Assembly (NCBI RefSeq): GCF_008933115.1
Contig: NZ_WBVO01000003.1
Span: 62,001-126,000, forward strand
From: Phaeocystidibacter luteus
Lineage (GTDB): Bacteria; Bacteroidota; Bacteroidia; Flavobacteriales; Schleiferiaceae
DNA: 64,000 nt
Direction: 5' to 3'
Part shown: piece after piece, positions 17,401-25,645 of the stretch
Layout: every line of letters begins with the position of its first letter
Numbering within the stretch: the stretch's first letter is position 1
Notes under the pieces: generated by a model
What the model was told of the DNA's origin: nothing
The model's input: the letters and a program-made list of their open reading frames with translations, nothing else
Databases searched by the model: none
Translations under genes and position numbers: made by a program

Positions 17401-18018
17401 ATGATCCACGTAGGAATCGCTGATGACCATGCAGTAATCCGGAGAGGAATACAGCTTTTCATTTCGCAAGAGTCGGAAATGACTCTAGTCATGGAGGCTA
17501 CAGATGGAGAGGATCTTCACGCCAAATTAGCCGAAAAAGATGTAGATGTCTTGCTTCTAGACATCGATATGCCACGCATGAATGGCATCACTGCTATACG
17601 CGACATTCGCGACAATTATCCGGAGCTTAGGGTAGTTATTTTAAGCATGCACCCAGAAGAAATTTACGGTGTAACTGCCAGAAAACTAGGGGCTAGCGGA
17701 TACGTGTCTAAAGATGTTGATCCCGCCGAAGTTATCAAGGCCATCAAGCTTGTAATGCGCGGTGATGAGTACTTCAATGAGAACCTCTACCGCAAGAATC
17801 GCCGTGGCGAAGTAAGCGCCATGAAGTTGTCTAAACGCGAGAGCGAAGTATTGAAACTTTTGAGCAACGGACTCACCAATAAAGAGATCTCAAATCAACT
17901 TGATATCTCCGAAAAAACGGTGAGCACATACAAGATTAGATTGATGAATAAGCTAGGTGCCAAGAGTGTGGTTGACCTAGTGAATTTTGGCCATCGCTTC
18001 ATGGAAATGGAGGACTAA
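17401..18018 (+). CDS. NarL/LuxR-family response regulator
   Basis: 205 residues: receiver domain (1-120) with acidic pair D8/D9, phospho-acceptor D54 in LLLDIDMP, and conserved S/T and K positions (ILSMH, YVSKD); then a LuxR-type HTH (about 140-200) with SKRESEVLKLLSNGLTNKEISNQLDISEKTV split across the helix pair. It is likely paired with the divergent kinase at 16379-17284, 116 bases away. Targets are unknown. A strong terminator follows. Confidence 0.92.
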   Translation: MIHVGIADDHAVIRRGIQLFISQESEMTLVMEATDGEDLHAKLAEKDVDVLLLDIDMPRMNGITAIRDIRDNYPELRVVILSMHPEEIYGVTARKLGASGYVSKDVDPAEVIKAIKLVMRGDEYFNENLYRKNRRGEVSAMKLSKRESEVLKLLSNGLTNKEISNQLDISEKTVSTYKIRLMNKLGAKSVVDLVNFGHRFMEMED

Positions 18019-18090
18019 GCCAATTTTTTTTGTCTCTTTTTTCTGACCGATTCAGGATCAATTTGTCAGACTAATCTGATGAAAATGAGA

Positions 18091-18140
18091 CTTCAAAGCA
18101 CAAAAAAGCACGAGATATCCTCGTGCTTTTTTTGTGAAGT
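18091..18140. terminator. Bidirectional rho-independent terminator
   Basis: AGCACGAG (18107-18114) pairs with CTCGTGCT (18120-18127) around a 5-base loop. The stem is extended on both sides by A-run/T-run pairing and an outer CACAA/TTGTG. It serves both the response regulator (+) and the beta-solenoid gene (-). Confidence 0.85.
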
Positions 18141-18156
18141 TATGTTGAGTTACGCT

Positions 18157-20973
18157 TTAGTTACCTCCGCCCGAATTTCCACCCTGGTTTGCGTTGTTTC
18201 CCCCGTTGCCATTTCCATTGTTTGGAAGGGTGACACTCTTGGCTTTAGAAGTAAAGATGGTCGCTCGGTCTTTGGCAGTCACCTCTCCATCCATATCCAC
18301 ATCAGCAGGGTCATATCCAGAGCTATTGCGCGCATTCCATGCGTTGTTGTAGCTGTTGTTGTCTACCTCAAAGCTAGTGCCGTCTGCTGTAGATTGACCT
18401 GACGAGGACATGATCGTACCATCGTCGCTCAATTCGGCGCTATTTCCATCAAACCATGACGACGGGTCACCCGCAAAATCGATTTTGTAGCGCAAGTTTC
18501 CGTCCAATGTCAACGTATCACTACTCACAATTGGCAGGTGATTTCGAGTGTATAGAATGGCAATGAATGAACCCGGATTATCGAACTGAATTTCTGGGAA
18601 ACTCGTTCCATCCAAGGCTACAATTTGTCCGTTTTCTTTTAGGAACAAGGCACCGCGATAGGCGATTGTATTTTCATCTGCACTGTTGGTTGACGTAGCT
18701 CTTCTCAATTCCAACAGGCACCAATCGGCGATATCGTTAGCCGGGATACTCACCACACTTTCAGTTCCCACATGATTCCATGGGGCACTGCCAAAAGGAT
18801 GGGAAGTAGGTAGTAGTCCTTTTTCTGCAAGCTGACTCACCATTCGGTTAGAGTCTGGATCGTAAACCCCGCCGAGGATAACTTTCATGTCCAGCTCAAA
18901 CGGCGTGCGCAACGAATCAATTGAAATCGTGTATGAATCAAATTCGGCGTTGTCCAACGTGCCTAGGTATCCAACCGCTTGGACGTAGTAGTTTCTATTT
19001 GGACGCAGATTGCCAAGGGCTAGTGAGTCATTTTGACCTGTGTGTATGAGGCGACTTCCGTCGGACAAGGTGTCTCCTACATTTACTTGAGAACTGATGT
19101 CGGACGGGTTAAGAACTGGTTTGGTACCACTCCTCAATAGCACTACCGCACCGTCGGTTGATTCAACATTCACCTTAATGGCTGATTGCGTAGGAGTGAT
19201 AGGTGTTTTTGCCTTTCCCACCGCTACTTTCGACATAGCTGCCTTCGCGTAGAGGTATCTTTTCGTGTGATTCGAACTGATACTCAAGTTGTTCACCGTC
19301 CCAATGAGGTTGTTGAACACGAAGCGATATTCGTCGAGGTTGTGGTTCAAGCTGTCTTGAAGCGTGAGGAAAATGAGTCGGCTATTCGGATTAGAAGCTA
19401 CCGATACTACGCTATTGTTGTTATTTACCGAATAGTTGGAGACGTTCAAGACGGATGCCTGAGTGATTGGCTCGCTCATCTCAAATCGTACAACGAATGG
19501 AGATACAGAGGATACGCGGCGAACGAAAGGTGCTTCAGATGATATTTCATAAGCTCGGTCAGTGAGCACGCCCTGAATCTCTACGGTGCGCTGCATGGTC
19601 AAATCGAAACTCGAACCCGCACCCATCGTGCAAGAATTGAGGATTTGAACGTTGCTTACACTTGACTGTAAAGTGGTGTTGCCGTCCACAACCACATTGT
19701 AGAAGCTGACGTCTCCAGTAATGCTCTGCGAGGTTCCGCCGATGAAGTTTACGACTGAACTGTCTGCTGCAAAATCGGATTTTGTCCACAAACTCATGTC
19801 GCCATGAAGGTTGATAGAAGTCTTTCCAGCTGTAAACTGGGGATCGCCTTCTCGGATATTAAGCAGACCGTGAACATTGAGTGTTCCAGTGGTGCCCGTG
19901 AAGGTTCCGCTCTGTTCAAATTTGGCCTCCGAAGAAAGTGTAACAGTCCCTCCATTCAGGTTTATACCCCCACTTTGCTTTGCATTGTAATCTCCTCCTA
20001 TGGCAAGTGATCCAGTACCTACATTGATGAATCCAGACTGCTTTGTCTCGGTCTTTCCAGAGATAGAAACGGTTCCTGCGCCAACATTCAAAACACCATT
20101 GTGGCTGAGTTTACATTCATCGTAAACGTTGAGTGAACCGGTGCCTAGAATACTTAGTGACGCTGTGTGTTTGAGTTCTAGCTTTTCTGATACCTCTAGG
20201 CTTCCGTCTTGTATGGTAATGGTTGCAGAGCTTTCAGCTTTCAGTTCATCGCTAATGTCAAAGTTTGAATTTTCAACGTGAAGTGTTGCGTTACTACTGA
20301 AGTCAAACTTGTCCAGAGCTCTAATTTGACCGGTTCCAGCATAGAGGACACCACCAGATTTAATCTTTAGGTCATCCTCAAAATCCACATCGGCTCCGTC
20401 AATATCCATAGTGCCCTCTATCTCACATTTATCCTTAAACGTGATGGAGCCACTTCCAGCAATAAAGCTCTTATTGCTTGAAACTTTTACATCTTCTTCA
20501 AAAGTGACAGTAGCATTTCCGGCATCGAATGTACCGTTGATGTCCATCTTCAGATGTGAAATGAACGTGCCCGACACTAGGTTGATGCGTGCATTCGTAT
20601 AGGCAAATTCGAATGTGGCTTTGTTCTTTGTTTTGGTGAAGGATATGCTTCCGGAAAGCATTTTCAACTCGGCGTTGTTTACCAGGTTGACGTCTTCCTT
20701 CACGGTTAGAGAACCCCCGTCTACAGTGAGAATTGTGTTGTTATTCCAATCGCCAATAGTAAGGTTCTTTATCTCCACAGTGCCCGTGATTACTGGACTG
20801 TGAGGCGTGTTTCCAGGGATTGTAACAGTCGAATTAGAGCTAGGAACATTACCGCTCCAGTTGGATGAGTTCGACCAGTCTGAGGAGGACGTGCCGGTCC
20901 AAGTCTGCGCGTGGCCAAGTAGGCCAACACAGACACTCATTAAGAGGATGATGTGTTTTGCTATCGGTTTCAA
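18157..20973 (-). CDS. Secreted beta-solenoid repeat protein with dockerin-like C-terminus (paralogue 1)
   Basis: 938 residues starting at a TTG (20971-20973): no earlier start is in frame and a -7 element lies 28 bases upstream. Signal peptide to about residue 22 (LLGHAQ). Then QTWTG and a long run of about 20-residue repeats (patterns such as GSLEVSEKLELKHTASLSI), consistent with a beta-solenoid to about residue 480. Next come an SbsA/Ig-like domain (VVRFEMSEPITQASVLNVSNY), an FnIII-like stretch and a C-terminal calcium loop DVDMDGEVTAKDRATIF like half a dockerin. It ends in a glycine/asparagine-rich tail of about 25 residues. No T9SS type A tail is recognised. Likely cell-surface or matrix protein. 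Close relative of its upstream neighbour. Confidence 0.8.
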   Translation of the reverse strand: MKPIAKHIILLMSVCVGLLGHAQTWTGTSSSDWSNSSNWSGNVPSSNSTVTIPGNTPHSPVITGTVEIKNLTIGDWNNNTILTVDGGSLTVKEDVNLVNNAELKMLSGSISFTKTKNKATFEFAYTNARINLVSGTFISHLKMDINGTFDAGNATVTFEEDVKVSSNKSFIAGSGSITFKDKCEIEGTMDIDGADVDFEDDLKIKSGGVLYAGTGQIRALDKFDFSSNATLHVENSNFDISDELKAESSATITIQDGSLEVSEKLELKHTASLSILGTGSLNVYDECKLSHNGVLNVGAGTVSISGKTETKQSGFINVGTGSLAIGGDYNAKQSGGINLNGGTVTLSSEAKFEQSGTFTGTTGTLNVHGLLNIREGDPQFTAGKTSINLHGDMSLWTKSDFAADSSVVNFIGGTSQSITGDVSFYNVVVDGNTTLQSSVSNVQILNSCTMGAGSSFDLTMQRTVEIQGVLTDRAYEISSEAPFVRRVSSVSPFVVRFEMSEPITQASVLNVSNYSVNNNNSVVSVASNPNSRLIFLTLQDSLNHNLDEYRFVFNNLIGTVNNLSISSNHTKRYLYAKAAMSKVAVGKAKTPITPTQSAIKVNVESTDGAVVLLRSGTKPVLNPSDISSQVNVGDTLSDGSRLIHTGQNDSLALGNLRPNRNYYVQAVGYLGTLDNAEFDSYTISIDSLRTPFELDMKVILGGVYDPDSNRMVSQLAEKGLLPTSHPFGSAPWNHVGTESVVSIPANDIADWCLLELRRATSTNSADENTIAYRGALFLKENGQIVALDGTSFPEIQFDNPGSFIAILYTRNHLPIVSSDTLTLDGNLRYKIDFAGDPSSWFDGNSAELSDDGTIMSSSGQSTADGTSFEVDNNSYNNAWNARNSSGYDPADVDMDGEVTAKDRATIFTSKAKSVTLPNNGNGNGGNNANQGGNSGGGN

Positions 20974-21000
20974 TTCTGTTGAATTGTAGGTCTTGTCCTA

Positions 21001-21008
21001 CAAAAATA
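21001..21008 (-). promoter_or_regulatory. -7 promoter element of beta-solenoid paralogue 1
   Basis: Minus-strand TATTTTTG fits TAnnTTTG and lies 28 bases before the TTG start. The predicted leader includes a small inverted repeat GTAGG/CCTAC at 20986-21001. Confidence 0.45.
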
Positions 21009-21113
21009 CAGAAAATCAACTGCTTAGATGGGCAATTCGTCCTATTTCGATGGTTACACAGCAGGTTCTACGAACGGTAGCATTTCCTCGATGAATGGCA
21101 GAGTTATTCCGAT

Positions 21114-23909
21114 TTATGGATTTTTCTTGCCGGGAATATTGGCGGTATTACCTTGCGAGTTGTATAGTTTCGCACGGTCGGCAGCAGTAACTTCACCATC
21201 GAGGTTAACGTCATATTCTGAGTATCCACTGCCATTTCTATTGTTCCATGCCTCCTGGTAATCGTCAGATTCTGGAACAAAACCTTGGTCTACAGCACGG
21301 CTGCTAGACATGAATTTTCCATCTCCACTCACTTGCGCCGCATTCGAATCAAACCAAGCGCTGAAGTTCGATGAGAAATCAAGCTCATACACCAAACTTC
21401 CATTGAGTTGAAGTGTGTCGGAGCTCATTGCAGGAAGGTGGTTGCGGTGATAAACAATGGCTACCAGCGGGTGGGCCGTGTTTAGTTTGAATTCAGGAAG
21501 TGAAGTTCCATCTACAGATACAATTCGTCCACTTTCGAGAATGAAACATGCCTTTCTAGCTACAATTGTGGTATCAAAGGCCTGGCTCGCTACGGTAGCT
21601 GATCTAAGCTCTACTAATATCCAATCAACGATAGTGTCGCCCGGTAAGCTAGTTACACTTTCTGAACCGCCATAGTTGAAAGGCGCCACATTGAAGGGTT
21701 GAGACAATGGCAGTAGATTTTGCTCAGCTAAATCGCTGTGCATTTTGCCTGTAGTTTCATCATAGGCTCCTGCCAAAACGTTTTTCAAGTCGAGCTGAAA
21801 GGCAGTACACTCCGTAAGTGTGCGCACATCCGTCACATTGTAAACTGCAGAAAGCAAACCAGATCCGTTGAAGGCATATGCTTTAAAGAAGTAGTTCTTA
21901 TTCGGCTTTAGACCTTGGATGGTTACAGATGTTCCCGAGCCTGAGTAGACAGCGAACGAACCATCCGTCAAGCTTGTGCTCTGTCCATATGTGGAAGACA
22001 CCTCCAGAAGTGAAAGGTTCGTTGGCACGAAACTCGGCATAGAGTTTTCCTTGGCTATAATCAGCACACCACCCGCTCCATTTAGGTTCCAATCAAGGTC
22101 TAATGAGGTCGTTTGCGTATTAACTACTCGGAAATTGATAACTCCATCACCTGGATTTGGAGTTGCAGGCTCGTACGTGTATCGGCGTGTGTGATTCACG
22201 CTCACGAGTTGTCCGTTGATAACTCCCGCTAAATTGTTAAATACAAAGGAATATTCTGTTCCTACAGTCATATTCCCAGAAAGGGTAACATGAATGATAG
22301 AAGCATCCGATTGTTGCGCTACCGCCGTTACTGTCAATCCTTGGTTCACGCTGTAATTGCCAACAACACCTGCAGTGGCCGTCGTGATATCCTCACTAAA
22401 ATCTACTTCAATTTGATTCGGCGCAAGAGCTGTGATTGTACGCACATATGGACCGGTAGATACGGCTTGCTCATTCGGGTCAGTCAAGTTTCCTTGCACT
22501 TCCAAAGTGTTACCACTACCAACATTTAATGTCGCGGACGTATCAATTTTAGCATCGTTCAGTACGGTAACATCACCATTTGTGGTAAGTGTTCCCTCCG
22601 TTTCGAAGTTTACATTATAGAATGTTACATCCCCATTAATCGTCTGGGAACTTTGACCTGAGAAGTTAACTGTCGATGAATCGGGGTTAAATGTCCCATT
22701 GTTCGTGAAAGTTCCCCCTTCGAGGTTGATTGTGGAGCCACCAGCGTTGAAGACAGAACCGTTGCTTCCAAGAGTGAGGTTACCAGAAATATTAATGGTC
22801 GCGCTGTCTGCGTTAACAGTGCCGCTCTGATCGAAATTGGCATCTCCCGTAATATTGATTTCACCAGAACCAACATTCAAAGTACCAGACTGGCTGAATG
22901 TAGCGTTTCCGGAAATGCTCACAGTACCGTCGTCGATGTCCAATGTGCCACCTTGTTGGAAGTCTACATCACCAGAAATACTCAGATTACCACCACCAAT
23001 ATCTAGATTACCGTTCTGCTTGAATTCACCATTACCAGTGATAAGCACGTCACCTGATCCGTCTACTCTCAAGGTTGCACTCTGAAAGAGGTCAACATCA
23101 CCTTGAAATTCGATCGAACCGTCATTTACAGTAATTAAAGCTGAATTCTTTGCTGAGATACTATTTGCAATTACAGTAGTCGCATCTTCACCGTTGTATG
23201 TACCATTGCTACCTACATCGAACGTACCGTAGATGTTGATATCACCAGAGCCAGCGTTCAACACACCGCCGCTTCCAATATCCAGTGTTCCATAAACGTT
23301 TAAGTCACTCGAACCTAAGTCAACAGTACCGTTTACAATGAAGTTCTGATTCATTGTCCAAGTACCACCATTCCCAGACGTAGCCACTTTGCCGGAAGCG
23401 ATTGTAAGGTCTCTGTTCATCACAATGTCGGCCGTTCCAGTCGTCATTGTGCCGTTCACCTGAATCGCAAGATCGGATGTAAAGGTCCCTCCGAGCAGTG
23501 TCAATTTCGCATCTGTGTAAGCGAATGAGAACGACGCGTTGTTCTTGGTGCGGTCCAATAGAATCGAACCAGAAAGCATCTTGAGCTCACCGTAATTCAC
23601 GATGTTCACATCTTCTTTCACAGTAAGCGAACCACCATCAACCGTTAGCGTAACTGGATTGTTCCAATCACCAATTTGGATATCCTTAACCGTTACCGAA
23701 GAAGTAATTACGGGTTGATTCGGACGATTTCCAGGGATGGTAGGAGTAGAGTTCGAACCTGGTACGCCACCACTCCAGTTTCCAGAGTTGGTCCAGTCGC
23801 TATTCACGTTACCGGTCCATGTTTGACCAAATGACGTTACCGTTCCGAGCATCATCATGCCCAGAACTAAAAAGTTCAAAATAGTATGTCTACTTCTCTT
23901 TGCGCTCAT
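21114..23909 (-). CDS. Secreted beta-solenoid repeat protein with dockerin-like C-terminus (paralogue 2)
   Basis: 931 residues. Signal peptide to about residue 28 (GTVTSFGQ). The first 150 residues match paralogue 1 closely (QTWTG, DWNNP, LTVDGGSLTVKEDVN, ELKMLSGSI), then come about 18 imperfect 20-21 residue repeats such as GSGEINITGDANFDQSGTVN. An Ig-like domain (NQIEVDFSEDITTATAGVVG), an FnIII-like domain and a C-terminal calcium loop DVNLDGEVTAADRAKLYNS follow, ending at PGKKNP. The aspartate/asparagine-rich repeats may bind calcium. The product is probably secreted or surface-bound; an adhesin or matrix role is inference from architecture. It is transcribed toward paralogue 1, which has its own promoter. 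Confidence 0.8.
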   Translation of the reverse strand: MSAKRSRHTILNFLVLGMMMLGTVTSFGQTWTGNVNSDWTNSGNWSGGVPGSNSTPTIPGNRPNQPVITSSVTVKDIQIGDWNNPVTLTVDGGSLTVKEDVNIVNYGELKMLSGSILLDRTKNNASFSFAYTDAKLTLLGGTFTSDLAIQVNGTMTTGTADIVMNRDLTIASGKVATSGNGGTWTMNQNFIVNGTVDLGSSDLNVYGTLDIGSGGVLNAGSGDINIYGTFDVGSNGTYNGEDATTVIANSISAKNSALITVNDGSIEFQGDVDLFQSATLRVDGSGDVLITGNGEFKQNGNLDIGGGNLSISGDVDFQQGGTLDIDDGTVSISGNATFSQSGTLNVGSGEINITGDANFDQSGTVNADSATINISGNLTLGSNGSVFNAGGSTINLEGGTFTNNGTFNPDSSTVNFSGQSSQTINGDVTFYNVNFETEGTLTTNGDVTVLNDAKIDTSATLNVGSGNTLEVQGNLTDPNEQAVSTGPYVRTITALAPNQIEVDFSEDITTATAGVVGNYSVNQGLTVTAVAQQSDASIIHVTLSGNMTVGTEYSFVFNNLAGVINGQLVSVNHTRRYTYEPATPNPGDGVINFRVVNTQTTSLDLDWNLNGAGGVLIIAKENSMPSFVPTNLSLLEVSSTYGQSTSLTDGSFAVYSGSGTSVTIQGLKPNKNYFFKAYAFNGSGLLSAVYNVTDVRTLTECTAFQLDLKNVLAGAYDETTGKMHSDLAEQNLLPLSQPFNVAPFNYGGSESVTSLPGDTIVDWILVELRSATVASQAFDTTIVARKACFILESGRIVSVDGTSLPEFKLNTAHPLVAIVYHRNHLPAMSSDTLQLNGSLVYELDFSSNFSAWFDSNAAQVSGDGKFMSSSRAVDQGFVPESDDYQEAWNNRNGSGYSEYDVNLDGEVTAADRAKLYNSQGNTANIPGKKNP

Positions 23910-24010
23910 AAATGGAGGTGGTCACAAGTGTATACGCGACGTTTTCACCTTATGTACGCGAATGTAGAAGTCTTGGTTTTTTAAATTTTGAACTTTTCGA
24001 TGTTATGCTG

Positions 24011-25645
24011 TCAATACTCGATGAATGGTAATGCCTCTTCGAGAACCTCGCCAAAAGCAGCGTGAGGTAGAGCGGTTCCAAGCATCAACGAGAGGGTGGG
24101 AGCGAGATCAACAACATGTACTTTGCGGTATACATTCCCAGCTGGAATCGACGGCCCCATCAGTAGCATTGGTACGTGAGTATCATACGTGTAACCCGAT
24201 CCATGGGATGCACCCACACTGCTGTAAATGTAATTTCCGTCCCTCCATTCAATGAAGAGGCCGGCCGATCTTTCGTCCACAAGGTTCCTTCTCAATTTGG
24301 CTTGATACGAATCCGTAGAATTGATTTCTTCTAGGGTCCAAATTTTCTTAAATGCATCTACCTGAGAAAGCCCTAGCGCCAATTTCTCGCGAATTGCCGA
24401 CTGTTCAATTCCTAACGAAACTACCTGACTTTCATCTAAATAGAGTGAGTTGTTATAGAATTTCTCAATGACATTTACGCCGAAGATATCCTCCGAGATT
24501 TCGACCATTTCCACCATTAAATCTGCACTAGAATGGTTGGTGGCATTCATCCTGAGCTCCTCACCAAAATGATTCGGGTTTTCCGCAACGCCATGGTCAG
24601 CCGAAAGAAAAACAACCCAGTTCCCTTCGCCATATTTGGCATCCATGGCATCAAAAAGTCGCTTTAATTCCAAGTCCAACCTCAGGTATGTGTCCATCAC
24701 CTCTCTCGAACGCGGACCATACGCATGGCCGATGTAATCTGGAGATGAATAGCTAACAGAGATGAAGTCGACGTATTGATCATCTGCAATCTCGGCAGGA
24801 ATGTTATCAATCATCGCTGTGGCAAAGTCGGTGAGGTATTGGTTCCCATAGGGGGAGGCTAGCATCGCCTTTGGACCTCTGGTTTTCACCCATTCAGACA
24901 CATCGTGCGGAAAGGCTGAGCTGGAATTGCCAAAGGTCGATTCGTACGGGTTGTCATCGGGTAAGCAAGCCGAATATGCCTCTTCTTCAATCATGTAGTC
25001 CCAAATTCCGGTGTAATCGGCCAGACTGGCGTTCTTCGCATGAAAGCTTTGAACCCACTCTGGGGTTTCATCCGTATAGTATGTGCTCGTTACAAATTGG
25101 CCGGAGCTACCAAACCAATAGGCCTCATCCGCGGCGTGACCTCCAGGAAGGATGGCGCCTCTGTCTTTTATTGAAACCGCGCCGATGTACGATTGTCCGC
25201 CCGTCGATAAATGAAGCTCGTCCGTAACCGTCGTCGTACGTAGGTTTCGCGGTGACTTCATTCCATCACCTTCAGAAGTGGAAATACCTATGGTCGATTC
25301 AAGGGTATCCTCCACACAGTAGTGCTCCGTTTTGGTGATGGGGTCGTACCAATCGTTTCCAATTATACCGTGGTCTCTAGGCTGTGCTCCGGTAAAAATG
25401 GTGGCGTGACCAGGAGCTGTGTACGTTGGAATGTGGGAATAATGACAATTGCGGTAAATAAGTCCGCTAGATAAGAACTGCTGAAAACCACCTGTGAAGT
25501 GCGGTGCGAACCGCTCGAGATACTCTGCTCTCATTTGGTCGACAGTAATGCCGACAACAGCTTTGATCTCGTTTTGAGCAAGTGCAATTGTGCTAAAGAA
25601 ACTAATTAAGACAAGGACTCCAGCTTTTCGTGTGTTTCTTCCCAT
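24011..25645 (-). CDS. PafA-like alkaline phosphatase
   Basis: 544 residues with a signal peptide (to about A23-Q24). The alkaline phosphatase superfamily core is intact: metal ligand D36 (TVDQ), nucleophile T76 in PTYTAPGH, N97 in IIGNDWYD, a KDR pair (SIKDRGAILPGGH) matching the K/R substrate-binding pair of Flavobacterium PafA, and metal ligands in SADHGVAENP and GASHGSGYTYDTHVP. PafA is a periplasmic or exported phosphomonoesterase that releases phosphate from organic esters, not repressed by phosphate in described cases. Its start overlaps the ABC-F gene end by 40 bases, so it may be co-transcribed with it. Nucleotide-pyrophosphatase activity is less likely. Confidence 0.88.
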   Translation of the reverse strand: MGRNTRKAGVLVLISFFSTIALAQNEIKAVVGITVDQMRAEYLERFAPHFTGGFQQFLSSGLIYRNCHYSHIPTYTAPGHATIFTGAQPRDHGIIGNDWYDPITKTEHYCVEDTLESTIGISTSEGDGMKSPRNLRTTTVTDELHLSTGGQSYIGAVSIKDRGAILPGGHAADEAYWFGSSGQFVTSTYYTDETPEWVQSFHAKNASLADYTGIWDYMIEEEAYSACLPDDNPYESTFGNSSSAFPHDVSEWVKTRGPKAMLASPYGNQYLTDFATAMIDNIPAEIADDQYVDFISVSYSSPDYIGHAYGPRSREVMDTYLRLDLELKRLFDAMDAKYGEGNWVVFLSADHGVAENPNHFGEELRMNATNHSSADLMVEMVEISEDIFGVNVIEKFYNNSLYLDESQVVSLGIEQSAIREKLALGLSQVDAFKKIWTLEEINSTDSYQAKLRRNLVDERSAGLFIEWRDGNYIYSSVGASHGSGYTYDTHVPMLLMGPSIPAGNVYRKVHVVDLAPTLSLMLGTALPHAAFGEVLEEALPFIEY

